Notes under the pieces: model-generated
What the model saw: the letters and a program-made list of their open reading frames with translations, nothing else
Database searches by the model: none
Told to the model about the DNA's origin: nothing
Assembly: GCA_017527065.1 (NCBI GenBank)
Contig: JAFXQO010000007.1
Span: 1 to 61,966, forward strand
DNA from: Clostridia bacterium
GTDB lineage: Bacteria; Bacillota; Clostridia; Christensenellales; Aristaeellaceae
Direction: 5' to 3'
DNA: 61,966 bases
Made by a program: the position numbers and the translations under genes
Shown here: positions 51,481 to 58,242 of the stretch, piece by piece
Layout: every line of letters begins with the position of its first letter
Position numbering within the stretch: the first letter of the stretch is position 1

Positions 51481-51509
51481 TTGACCGTCAGGCGCTTATA
51501 TGTTATTAT
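51481..51509 (+). promoter_or_regulatory. Promoter of the BrnT-like pair
   Basis: TTGACC (51481-51486), 17-bp spacer and TATTAT (51504-51509), just after the spoIVA stop and about 38 bases before the toxin start. Confidence 0.6.
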
Positions 51510-51546
51510 AATCATGAAAACAGCTGATGCGACGCAAAGGATGTAT

Positions 51547-51942
51547 ATGAATACAAGGCAAACGGTTCGTTTCTCTCTGGGCGGCATGGTATTTGAGTAT
51601 GATGAGGCGAAGAACCTCATTAACATAAGAAAACACGGCATATCTTTCCGCAGCGCCGCCCGCGTTTTCTTTGATTATGACCGAATAGAATTATATGACG
51701 AGGAAAACAGCGCGGAGGAAGACCGTTACGACACCATTGGCGATGTTTTCGCGGGAGGCCTGAGTACAGAGAATACCATCATCGGCAATGTCAATCACGC
51801 GCATGACGCCATTCTCTTTGTGGTATACACAGAAAGAACGTCGATTGAAGAAAATGGAAAGCTGACAGATATTACCCGCATTATTTCAGCGAGAATGGCA
51901 ACGAGCTTTGAAAGGGGGTTATATTATGGCAAACTCAACTGA
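51547..51942 (+). CDS. BrnT-like toxin of a type II toxin-antitoxin pair
   Basis: The 131-residue protein matches BrnT: MVFEYDEAKNLINIRKHGISF, ARVFFDYDR, ENSAEEDRYDTIG, ILFVVYTER and RIISARMATSFERGLYY. BrnT is a RelE-fold ribonuclease that stops translation. It is longer than standard BrnT (about 90), with a short N-terminal lead (MNTRQTVRFSLGG) and insertion (DNF region GGLSTENTIIGNVNHAHDA). AAAGG lies six bases before ATG 51547. It overlaps the next gene by 17 bases. Low GC compared with spoIVA suggests acquisition. Confidence 0.85.
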   Translation: MNTRQTVRFSLGGMVFEYDEAKNLINIRKHGISFRSAARVFFDYDRIELYDEENSAEEDRYDTIGDVFAGGLSTENTIIGNVNHAHDAILFVVYTERTSIEENGKLTDITRIISARMATSFERGLYYGKLN

Positions 51943-52126
51943 ACTGACAGAAAAACTGCAGGAAGAACTTGCTTTCACAAAAGAGGAATTAGAGGAGCTG
52001 GAAAAAGCCAGAAATATGCCCATTACCTTTGATGAGAATTGTCCGGAAACGACACCGGACAGGGCGATTAAATTCAGAAGGGTCAATCCACCGCAGAAGA
52101 GGAATGTATCGTCATCTGCAAACTGA
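51926..52126 (+). CDS. Small acidic putative antitoxin
   Basis: The 66-residue protein begins MANSTELTEKLQEELAF, followed by TKEELEELEKARNMPITFDE, NCPETTPDRAIKFRRVNPP and QKR. Its position, overlap with the BrnT-like gene and acidic, low-complexity helices fit an antitoxin. It does not contain the ribbon-helix-helix DNA-binding part of BrnA; I do not recognise the family. AAAGGGGG precedes ATG 51926. Confidence 0.65.
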   Translation: MANSTELTEKLQEELAFTKEELEELEKARNMPITFDENCPETTPDRAIKFRRVNPPQKRNVSSSAN

Positions 52127-52151
52127 TACGCCTTTTCTCCTTTGATCCCTA

Positions 52152-52190
52152 GATACCGCCGGCCGGCATGGCTGGCGGTATCGTCTGTTT
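52152..52190 (+). terminator. Terminator of the toxin-antitoxin pair
   Basis: GATACCGCCGGCC (52152-52164) pairs with GGCTGGCGGTATC (52170-52182) with one mismatch, followed by GTCTGTTT. Confidence 0.75.
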
Positions 52191-52205
52191 AATCCGGCGC
52201 GGCTG

Positions 52206-52673
52206 TCACAGCGCCAGCATCTTCGGCATCATGAGGTCGCCCTTTTCGATTTCAATGAGCGCGTAGCGGCCGTCCTTGAGCGCGCCGGGATTGACCAGCA
52301 GCACGACGCCCAGGTTCCGCACGCAGCGCGCGTGGGTGTGGCCGAACAGCGCCAGACGCGCGCCCCGCTCCTCCGCGCGGTAGGAGAGCGGCTCCAGCGT
52401 GGTCTTGACGCGCAGCGTGTGGCCGTGGCAGAGAAAAACCGCCGTCCCGCCGAGGGAAATCACCCGCTCGGCGGGGTCTTTGAAGTTCATATCGCAGTTG
52501 CCGGGCACGCCGTAGACCGGCTGCGCGAGGTTTTTGCGCAGCCAGGCGGCGTCGCCCTCCATGTCGCCCAGGTGGATCACGGCGTCGATGTCGCCGCGCC
52601 GGTTGATCTCCCGGGCCAGGTTCATCAGCATGACCTTGTCATAGTGGCTGTCCGAAGCGACGATCAGCTTCAT
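52206..52673 (-). CDS. YfcE/MJ0936-family metallophosphoesterase
   Basis: The 155-residue protein has MKLIVASDSHYD, IDAVIHLGDMEGD, YGVPGNCD, LCHGHTLRVK and FGHTHARC, the metal ligands of small calcineurin-like phosphodiesterases. It probably cleaves cyclic or linear phosphodiesters. In many Firmicutes it follows rph-rdgB, as here. GGGAGG precedes ATG. Confidence 0.92.
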   Translation of the reverse strand: MKLIVASDSHYDKVMLMNLAREINRRGDIDAVIHLGDMEGDAAWLRKNLAQPVYGVPGNCDMNFKDPAERVISLGGTAVFLCHGHTLRVKTTLEPLSYRAEERGARLALFGHTHARCVRNLGVVLLVNPGALKDGRYALIEIEKGDLMMPKMLAL

Positions 52674-52685
52674 GCGCGCCTCCCG

Positions 52686-54011
52686 TCACAGCTGCCTGAG
52701 CACCGCCTCGATGGCCCGGGCGCGGTGCGACACGGCGTTCTTCTCCTCCAGCGAGGCTTCGGCGAAGGTCTTGCCGAAATCGGCGCTGAGGAACAGCGGA
52801 TCGTAGCCGAAGCCGCCCTCCCCCCGGTATTCGCGCAGGATCGTGCCCTCGCACGCGCCGCGTCCCAGGATGGGCGGATGCCCCGGCCGAACCAGCGCCA
52901 TGACGCAGGCGTAGCGGGCGGTGCGCTTTTCGTCCGGCACCTGCTCCAGCTCCTTCAGGAGCAGCTGGTTGTTGGCCTCGTCATCGCCGTGCACGCCGCA
53001 GTAGCGGGCCGAGCGCACGCCCGGCCGACCGCCCAGGGCGTCCACCTCCAGGCCGGAGTCGTCCGCGATGCAGGCGCAGCCGGTCAGCTTCATGAGCGCG
53101 TTCGCCTTGATGAGCGCGTTTTCCTCGAAGGTCTCGCCGTTCTCGTCGATGGCCGGGTCGAGGCCCAGTTCCTTCATGGAGACCACGTCGAATCTCCCGC
53201 CCAGCAGCATGCGCATCTCCCGCAGCTTGCCGAAATTGCCGCTGGCCAGCACCAGCCGGGGCTTCCTGCCGATCACCTGCGCGGCCTCGTCCAGCGCCTC
53301 GAGCTGCTTCTCCATGAGCGTCGCGATGCCGCCCTCCCCCAGCGCCAGCAGGGTATTGAGCTCCGATTTGTGCAGCGTGCGGCCCTCGCCCGTGCCCTGG
53401 ATCTCCACGTATTCCATCTCGCCGGTGGCAGCATCCCGGGTCATGACCAGGTTCATGTCCACCTGGGCGCGGCTGTCCTCCACGTATTCCAGGTCCAGCA
53501 GCGCGTCGTCCTCCACCACGCCGCAGCTCACCGCGGCCAGCTGGCGCGTGACGGGCGAATCCATCATCCTGCCCTCCCGCATCAGCTTGTCCACCGCCAG
53601 GCACAGCGCCACGAAGGAGCCGGTGATGGAGGCGGTGCGCGTGCCGCCGTCGGCCTGGATCACGTCGCAGTCGAGATACACGGTGCGCTCGCCCAGGCGG
53701 GTGAGATCGCAGCAGGCGCGCAGCGACCGGCCGATCAGCCGCTGAATCTCGACGGAGCGGCCGTCGCGCTTGGTGAACTCGCGCTGCTTGCGCCGGTCGG
53801 TGGAGCCGGGCAGCATGGCGTATTCGGCGGTGAGCCAGCCCTTGCCCGTGCCCTTGAGAAACGGCGGCACGCCTTCCTCCACCGAGGCGGTGCAGATCAC
53901 GCGCGTGCGGCCGCACTCGATGAGCACCGAGCCCGCGGCCATTTCCGTGAAATGGGGAATGATGTTGACGGGGCGGAGCTCGTCCGCCTTCCGGCCCTTT
54001 GTGCGCTGCAT
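52686..54011 (-). CDS. RNase PH - XTP/dITP diphosphatase fusion
   Basis: The 441-residue protein joins two enzymes that are usually separate. Residues 1-240 are RNase PH (MQRTKGRKADELRPV, GWLTAEYAMLPGSTDRRKQRE, GRSVEIQRLIGRSLRA, LDCDVIQADGGTRTASITG), which trims tRNA 3' ends with phosphate. Residues 250-441 are RdgB/Ham1 (RLVLASGNFGKLREM, ALIKANALMKLTG, CIADDSGLEVDALGGRPGVRSARY, GGFGYDPLFL, SHRARAIEAVL), which removes XTP, ITP and dITP. AAGGAGGAG precedes ATG 54011. The fusion is a known arrangement in some Firmicutes and agrees with the common rph-rdgB-yfcE order. Confidence 0.94.
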   Translation of the reverse strand: MQRTKGRKADELRPVNIIPHFTEMAAGSVLIECGRTRVICTASVEEGVPPFLKGTGKGWLTAEYAMLPGSTDRRKQREFTKRDGRSVEIQRLIGRSLRACCDLTRLGERTVYLDCDVIQADGGTRTASITGSFVALCLAVDKLMREGRMMDSPVTRQLAAVSCGVVEDDALLDLEYVEDSRAQVDMNLVMTRDAATGEMEYVEIQGTGEGRTLHKSELNTLLALGEGGIATLMEKQLEALDEAAQVIGRKPRLVLASGNFGKLREMRMLLGGRFDVVSMKELGLDPAIDENGETFEENALIKANALMKLTGCACIADDSGLEVDALGGRPGVRSARYCGVHGDDEANNQLLLKELEQVPDEKRTARYACVMALVRPGHPPILGRGACEGTILREYRGEGGFGYDPLFLSADFGKTFAEASLEEKNAVSHRARAIEAVLRQL

Positions 54012-54058
54012 AAATACGCTCCTCCTTATTGATTTCATGGCGTCCGGCGCGGCTTGCC

Positions 54059-54691
54059 TCAGAGCGCCGCCCTGATCAGCGCCTTGACGCTTTCGTCCGT
54101 TCCGTGCGAAAGGATGTAATCCGTCACGGCGCGCCGCTTCAGCGCCCGGCCCGCGACGGCCTTGTCATACAGGGGAAACGCCTCGGCCATCGGGCGCTTC
54201 GTGGCGGCGTTGATTCCCTTCAGCCGCGCCGTGTCGGCCGCCTTGCGCGGGGCGTCGGCCGGGGGATAGCCCGCGCCGAAGGGCCCGTCGAAGAGCTTGT
54301 CCAGCGTGCATTGCAGGTTGATCTCGCCCGACCAGCCGAAGTTCAGCCCCAACGGCAGCGACACGGCGTTGCCGGCGTTGATGCGCCCGAAGAGAAAGGC
54401 GTCCTGCGGGGTGGGCGCGTAGCCGCACAGAACGCCGGGCAGGCTGTTGCAGGCCAGCATCATGCCCTGCCCGGAGGAGCAGCCCGTGACGATGAAATCC
54501 ACCGCGCCGCTCGCCAGCAACAGCCCCGCGCAGAGCGCCGCCTCCACATAGGTGATATCGGCGTCCTCCCCGGGAAATACGCCGAAATTGACTACCTCGG
54601 CCCCCATCGCCCGGGTGGCGTTCACCGTGCACTCATACAGCAGGCCGTTCTTCTCCCGCTGGGAGGCGGCCTGAATGATTCCTACCGTCAT
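54059..54691 (-). CDS. RpiB/LacA/LacB-family isomerase-like protein
   Basis: The 210-residue protein has MTVGIIQAASQREKNGLLYE, then the family motif AVDFIVTGCSSGQGMMLACN (proton-abstracting Cys and phosphate loop), and a long C-terminal tail. It should isomerise a sugar phosphate such as ribose 5-phosphate, or a related C4/C6 sugar. The N-terminus differs from canonical RpiB (IGSDHAG missing), so substrate may differ. AGGAGG precedes ATG 54691. Confidence 0.75.
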   Translation of the reverse strand: MTVGIIQAASQREKNGLLYECTVNATRAMGAEVVNFGVFPGEDADITYVEAALCAGLLLASGAVDFIVTGCSSGQGMMLACNSLPGVLCGYAPTPQDAFLFGRINAGNAVSLPLGLNFGWSGEINLQCTLDKLFDGPFGAGYPPADAPRKAADTARLKGINAATKRPMAEAFPLYDKAVAGRALKRRAVTDYILSHGTDESVKALIRAAL

Positions 54692-54712
54692 GCGTTCCTC
54701 CTGTTCCGCGCC

Positions 54713-55639
54713 TCACGGCGCCGCGGCGCAGTCCTTCAGCGCCCGGGCGACGGCCTTCGCGTTGTCCAGCATGGCCCGCTCGTAGGCGGTCTCGTCGCCG
54801 TCGGCGGCGTGGGTCATGAGCGTGTCGATTTTGACGACGGCATAGCCCGCCGCCTCCAGCGCCTCCACGAAATTCTGCGGGGCCTGGCGCTCCACGAGCG
54901 CGATCCGCGCCCCGGAATCCGCCAGCGCGGCGAGCAGGTCGTCCAGGTCGTTTCCGTAGGGGTCGCTGCCGGGCTCCCGGGGGTATTCCAGGGCGATTTC
55001 CAGCTTCACATCCCGCGCGAAGTAGCCCAGCCCCTCGTGAAGCAGCGCCACCGGCTGAGCCGGCGCGCGCTCCATGGCGTGGGCCATGTCGTCGGCCAGG
55101 TCCTCCAGGCGCGCCAGGTAATCGGAGAGGTTCCGCTGATAGACGCCCGCGTAGGCCCCGTCCAGCTGGGCCATGCCCGCGGCGATGGAAATGCTCATCT
55201 CCATCGCGCCGGCCACGGAGAGGAACAGCCAGGGGTTGTCGCCCGCGAGGTGGCTCGATTCCTCGTTCGCCGCCTCCCCGCTGTTGTACAGTGTGAGTCC
55301 GCTCATGGCGGTGAGCACGGCGGGGCCTTCGCTCGCGCCTGTGAGCGCGGCCTCGAAGCCCTCCAATCCCCGCCCGCCGATGATGATCGCGTCCTGCCCG
55401 GCGATGAGCGCTGCGTCCCAGTCGGACAGCTCATAGCTGCGCGGGCAGCCGTCCTGGGGCTGCACGAGATTCGTCAGCGTCAGCGCGGGCACATCCTTCG
55501 CGAGGTTGAGCGTCAGGGCGTAGAGGGGATAAAACGTGGTCATGACGCGCGTTTCCTCGGGTACGTCAGCCATCAGATCGCAGCCCGCGAGCAGCGCCAG
55601 GGAAAGCGCCAGCGCGGCCAGCCGTTTGGTCTTTTTCAT
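54713..55639 (-). CDS. ZnuA-like metal ABC transporter binding lipoprotein, degenerate site
   Basis: The 308-residue lipoprotein has a lipobox (LALLAGCDL) and ZnuA-like blocks MTTFYPLYALTLNLAKDVP, DAALIAGQDAIIIGGRGLEGF, and LLHEGLGYFARD with IDTLMTHAADGDET. Expected metal ligands in the first (CPHDYEL-like, here CPRSYELSDWD) and second (DPHxWL-like, here GDNPWLFL) blocks are Arg and Asn instead of His; the His in LLHEGLGYF remains. No permease or ATPase genes are adjacent. AGGGAG precedes ATG 55639. It starts the operon continuing to yfcE. Confidence 0.8.
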   Translation of the reverse strand: MKKTKRLAALALSLALLAGCDLMADVPEETRVMTTFYPLYALTLNLAKDVPALTLTNLVQPQDGCPRSYELSDWDAALIAGQDAIIIGGRGLEGFEAALTGASEGPAVLTAMSGLTLYNSGEAANEESSHLAGDNPWLFLSVAGAMEMSISIAAGMAQLDGAYAGVYQRNLSDYLARLEDLADDMAHAMERAPAQPVALLHEGLGYFARDVKLEIALEYPREPGSDPYGNDLDDLLAALADSGARIALVERQAPQNFVEALEAAGYAVVKIDTLMTHAADGDETAYERAMLDNAKAVARALKDCAAAP

Positions 55640-55674
55640 GGTTCACTCCCTGCGGTCGATTCATGAGACGCCTT

Positions 55675-55703
55675 ATTATAGCACAGTTTGCGCCCGGGTT
55701 CAA
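55675..55703 (-). promoter_or_regulatory. SigA promoter of the ZnuA-like-rpiB-rph operon
   Basis: Minus strand: TTGAAC (55703-55698), 17-bp spacer and TATAAT (55680-55675), with leader of about 30 nt. Divergent from the aldolase promoter. Confidence 0.85.
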
Positions 55704-55721
55704 TCCGGCGGCGGCAAAAGC

Positions 55722-55750
55722 TGGACAGCCGGCGGGAGCGGGTGTATAAT
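55722..55750 (+). promoter_or_regulatory. SigA promoter of the fsa/tal gene
   Basis: TGGACA (55722-55727), 17-bp spacer and TATAAT (55745-55750), about 34 bases before the gene. Confidence 0.8.
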
Positions 55751-55783
55751 ATCACATGATTTGCAGATTCAGGGGGCTTGACC

Positions 55784-56467
55784 ATGGAATTCTTCGTTGA
55801 CTCCGCCGACCTCGAAACCGTGAAGGCCATCGCCGCGGTCTATCCCATCGACGGCTTCACCACCAACCCGAACATCCTCACCCAGGCTTCCCGGCCTCTG
55901 GACGGGGTATTCGCCGCCTACCGCGATTACCTTCGCGAGACCGGCTGCCGCCTCTTCGTGCAGGTCACGGCGAAGGACGCAGAAGGCATGACAGAGCAGG
56001 GGCTCAGGCTGCGGGCGTATTTCGGGGACAACCTGGTGGTCAAGCTGCCCGCCACCGGGGAAGGCTATCGCGCGCTGAAAGTCCTGAAGGCGCGGGGCCT
56101 CGCGGTGTGCGTCACCGTGATCCACTCGGTCATGCAGGCCCTTGTGGCGGCGCGGGCGGGCGCGGATTACGCCGCCCCCTACATCAGCCACATCGACAAC
56201 ATCGGCGCGGACGGCATCCGCTGCGCGGCGGAGATGGTTTCCGCCTTCGCGCGCTACGGCTGCCCCTGCAAACTGCTGGGTGCCAGCTTCCGCACGGTCG
56301 ATCAGATCGAACGGCTCGCCGCCGTGGGCTGCCACGCCGTGACCGTCGCGCCGGCCATGTTCCCCATGCTGATCGCCCATCCCTCCACCGACGTGTCCCT
56401 CGCCGGCTTCGACGCCGCCTGGCGCGGCGCCTTCGGAGACCGGGAAGTGACGGACTTTTTGCCGTGA
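55784..56467 (+). CDS. Transaldolase/fructose-6-phosphate aldolase family protein
   Basis: The 227-residue protein starts MEFFVDSADLETVKAIAAVYP and has GFTTNPNILTQ, a Schiff-base Lys in VVKLPATGEGYRAL, CVTVIHSVMQALVAARAGADY, and the phosphate region KLLGASFRTVDQI. It is the short type of TalB/FSA fold and probably cleaves or forms sugar phosphates such as fructose 6-phosphate. A TTG two codons upstream is possible. AGGGGG lies before ATG 55784. Confidence 0.9.
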   Translation: MEFFVDSADLETVKAIAAVYPIDGFTTNPNILTQASRPLDGVFAAYRDYLRETGCRLFVQVTAKDAEGMTEQGLRLRAYFGDNLVVKLPATGEGYRALKVLKARGLAVCVTVIHSVMQALVAARAGADYAAPYISHIDNIGADGIRCAAEMVSAFARYGCPCKLLGASFRTVDQIERLAAVGCHAVTVAPAMFPMLIAHPSTDVSLAGFDAAWRGAFGDREVTDFLP

Positions 56468-56518
56468 AAAACCGGACGGACAAACGACGTATAAATTATG
56501 AAAGGCAGGCGACGCCAG

Positions 56519-57448
56519 ATGACGCCGAGAGAGAGAATGATCACCGCCCTCAACCGAGGCGTTCCGGACCGCGTGCCCACATTCGAGCTGGAATTCCAGC
56601 TGAGCCGGGAGCTGGTCGGGAAAGAGTTCCTTCATGAAGAAGAACTGGACGGCCTGCCGGAGAACGAGGTTCAGCGCAGGCTGAAGGAGAACGCGGCGCT
56701 GCTGATCGAGGTATACGAAAAGCTGGAGCACGACGCCATCTGCCTGCACTACCTCAGCCTGGAGCACATCGGCCGCACGGCGGAGTACATCCGCGAGCTC
56801 TCCGGCGACCGCTTCATGATCCTGGCCCATGGCGACGGCACACTCGCCATTCCGGACGGCGCGGGGCTGTACGAGCTGAGCTACGCGCTCTTCGAGACGC
56901 CGGACGAAATGCGCGCCAAGTGCCGCCGCATGGCCGACGACGCCATCCACCGCAACGATTACCTGCTCGACCACGGGCTGGACGGCTTCATCCTCTGCTC
57001 CGACTACTGCTTCAACCAGGGGCCTTTCATGTCGCCCGCCATGTTTTCCGAGTTCATCACGCCTTACCTGCGCGACATCATCGCCGCCATCCGGGCGCGC
57101 GGCGGCTACGCCATCAAGCACACGGACGGCAACATCATGCCCATCATCGACCAGCTGGCCAGCTGCCATCCCCACGCGCTGCACTCCCTCGACCCCATGG
57201 CCGGCGTGGACATCCGCCTCGTGAAGGAGCAGTACGGCGACAGGCTCGCGCTGTGCGGCAACGTGCACTGCGCCGCCATGCAGACCGGCACCGAGCAGGA
57301 CGTGATCGACTCGGCCGAATACTGCCTCAGATACGGCAAGCCCGGCGGCGGCTACGTCTACTGCACCAGCAACATCCCCTTCCGGGGTCTGCCGCTGGAG
57401 CGGTATCAGCTGGTGCTGGACGTGTGGCGCAAATACAGGGATTACTGA
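56519..57448 (+). CDS. URO-D-like protein (possible corrinoid methyltransferase)
   Basis: The 309-residue protein begins MTPRERMITALNRGVPDRVP, as URO-D superfamily proteins do, and has CSDYCFNQGPFMSPAMFSEF, HTDGNIMPIIDQLA, GVDIRLVKEQYGDRLALCGN and YVYCTSNIPFRGLP. The HTDGN/CGN ligands suggest the methyltransferase (MtaA/CmuA-like) branch. No haem genes nearby. It follows the fsa/tal gene by 51 bases. A second, divergent member lies at 36713. Confidence 0.85.
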   Translation: MTPRERMITALNRGVPDRVPTFELEFQLSRELVGKEFLHEEELDGLPENEVQRRLKENAALLIEVYEKLEHDAICLHYLSLEHIGRTAEYIRELSGDRFMILAHGDGTLAIPDGAGLYELSYALFETPDEMRAKCRRMADDAIHRNDYLLDHGLDGFILCSDYCFNQGPFMSPAMFSEFITPYLRDIIAAIRARGGYAIKHTDGNIMPIIDQLASCHPHALHSLDPMAGVDIRLVKEQYGDRLALCGNVHCAAMQTGTEQDVIDSAEYCLRYGKPGGGYVYCTSNIPFRGLPLERYQLVLDVWRKYRDY

Positions 57449-57583
57449 GGCTGCCACATTGTCGTCAGAATGTTTTCACATAACGGCGCTGGATTGAGGC
57501 CCGCATCCGGCGTATAATGGTCAGAGAAGATAAAAACGGGCGGAGCGAACGGGCGGGCCGGTCGTTTCCGGAGGGAAAACAGC

Positions 57584-58216
57584 ATGGCGTTTGATTTCAG
57601 GAAGGAATACAAGGAGTTTTACATGCCCAAGGACCGGCCGCAGATCGTGACGGTTCCCCCGGCCAACTATATCGCCGTGCGGGGCAGCGGCGATCCGAAC
57701 GAGGAGGGCGGCGCTTACAAGCAGGCCATCGGCGTGCTGTACGCCGTCGCCTACACGCTGAAAATGAGTTACAAAACCGACTACCGCATCGAGGGCTTTT
57801 ACGACTACGTCGTGCCGCCGCTCGAGGGGTTCTGGTGGCAGGACGGCATCGAGGGCGTGGATTGCGCCGCCAAATCGGCCTTCAACTGGATCTCGGTCAT
57901 TCGCCTGCCGGATTTTATCACCGGAGAGAACGTGGGCTGGGCGGCTGAAACAGCCTCCGCGAAAAAGAAAATGGACTGTTCGCCGGCGGAATTCCTCACA
58001 GTCGACGAAGGGCTCTGCGCGCAAATCATGCACCACGGCCCATATGACGACGAACCCGCGACAGTCGCCCTGATGGACGAATTCCTGGCGGAAAACGGCT
58101 ATGTGAACGATTTCGGCGGCGGACGCCTGCACCACGAAATCTACCTGTCCGACGCCCGGAAGACGCCGCCCGAGAAGTGGAAGACCGTGATCCGGCATCC
58201 GATCAGGCGCGCGTGA
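57584..58216 (+). CDS. GyrI-like small-molecule-binding domain protein
   Basis: The 210-residue protein begins MAFDFRKEYKEFYMPKDRPQ, then NYIAVRGSGDPNEEGGAYKQA and YRIEGFYDYVVPPLEGFWW, followed by FLTVDEGLCAQIMHHGPYDDEPATV. These mark the GyrI-like (SbmC/DUF3788-type) fold; members bind or hydrolyse small hydrophobic compounds. No DNA-binding domain. A TATAAT (57513-57518) upstream suggests a promoter. ftsH follows after 26 bases. Confidence 0.85.
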   Translation: MAFDFRKEYKEFYMPKDRPQIVTVPPANYIAVRGSGDPNEEGGAYKQAIGVLYAVAYTLKMSYKTDYRIEGFYDYVVPPLEGFWWQDGIEGVDCAAKSAFNWISVIRLPDFITGENVGWAAETASAKKKMDCSPAEFLTVDEGLCAQIMHHGPYDDEPATVALMDEFLAENGYVNDFGGGRLHHEIYLSDARKTPPEKWKTVIRHPIRRA

Positions 58217-58242
58217 CGACCTTATGACACGGAGGGATACCC

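Noticed and set aside
57494-57518. TTGAGG-13-TATAAT before the GyrI-like gene as a normal promoter
   Set aside because: The spacer is too short; TGGATT with 17 bp is more likely but still weak.
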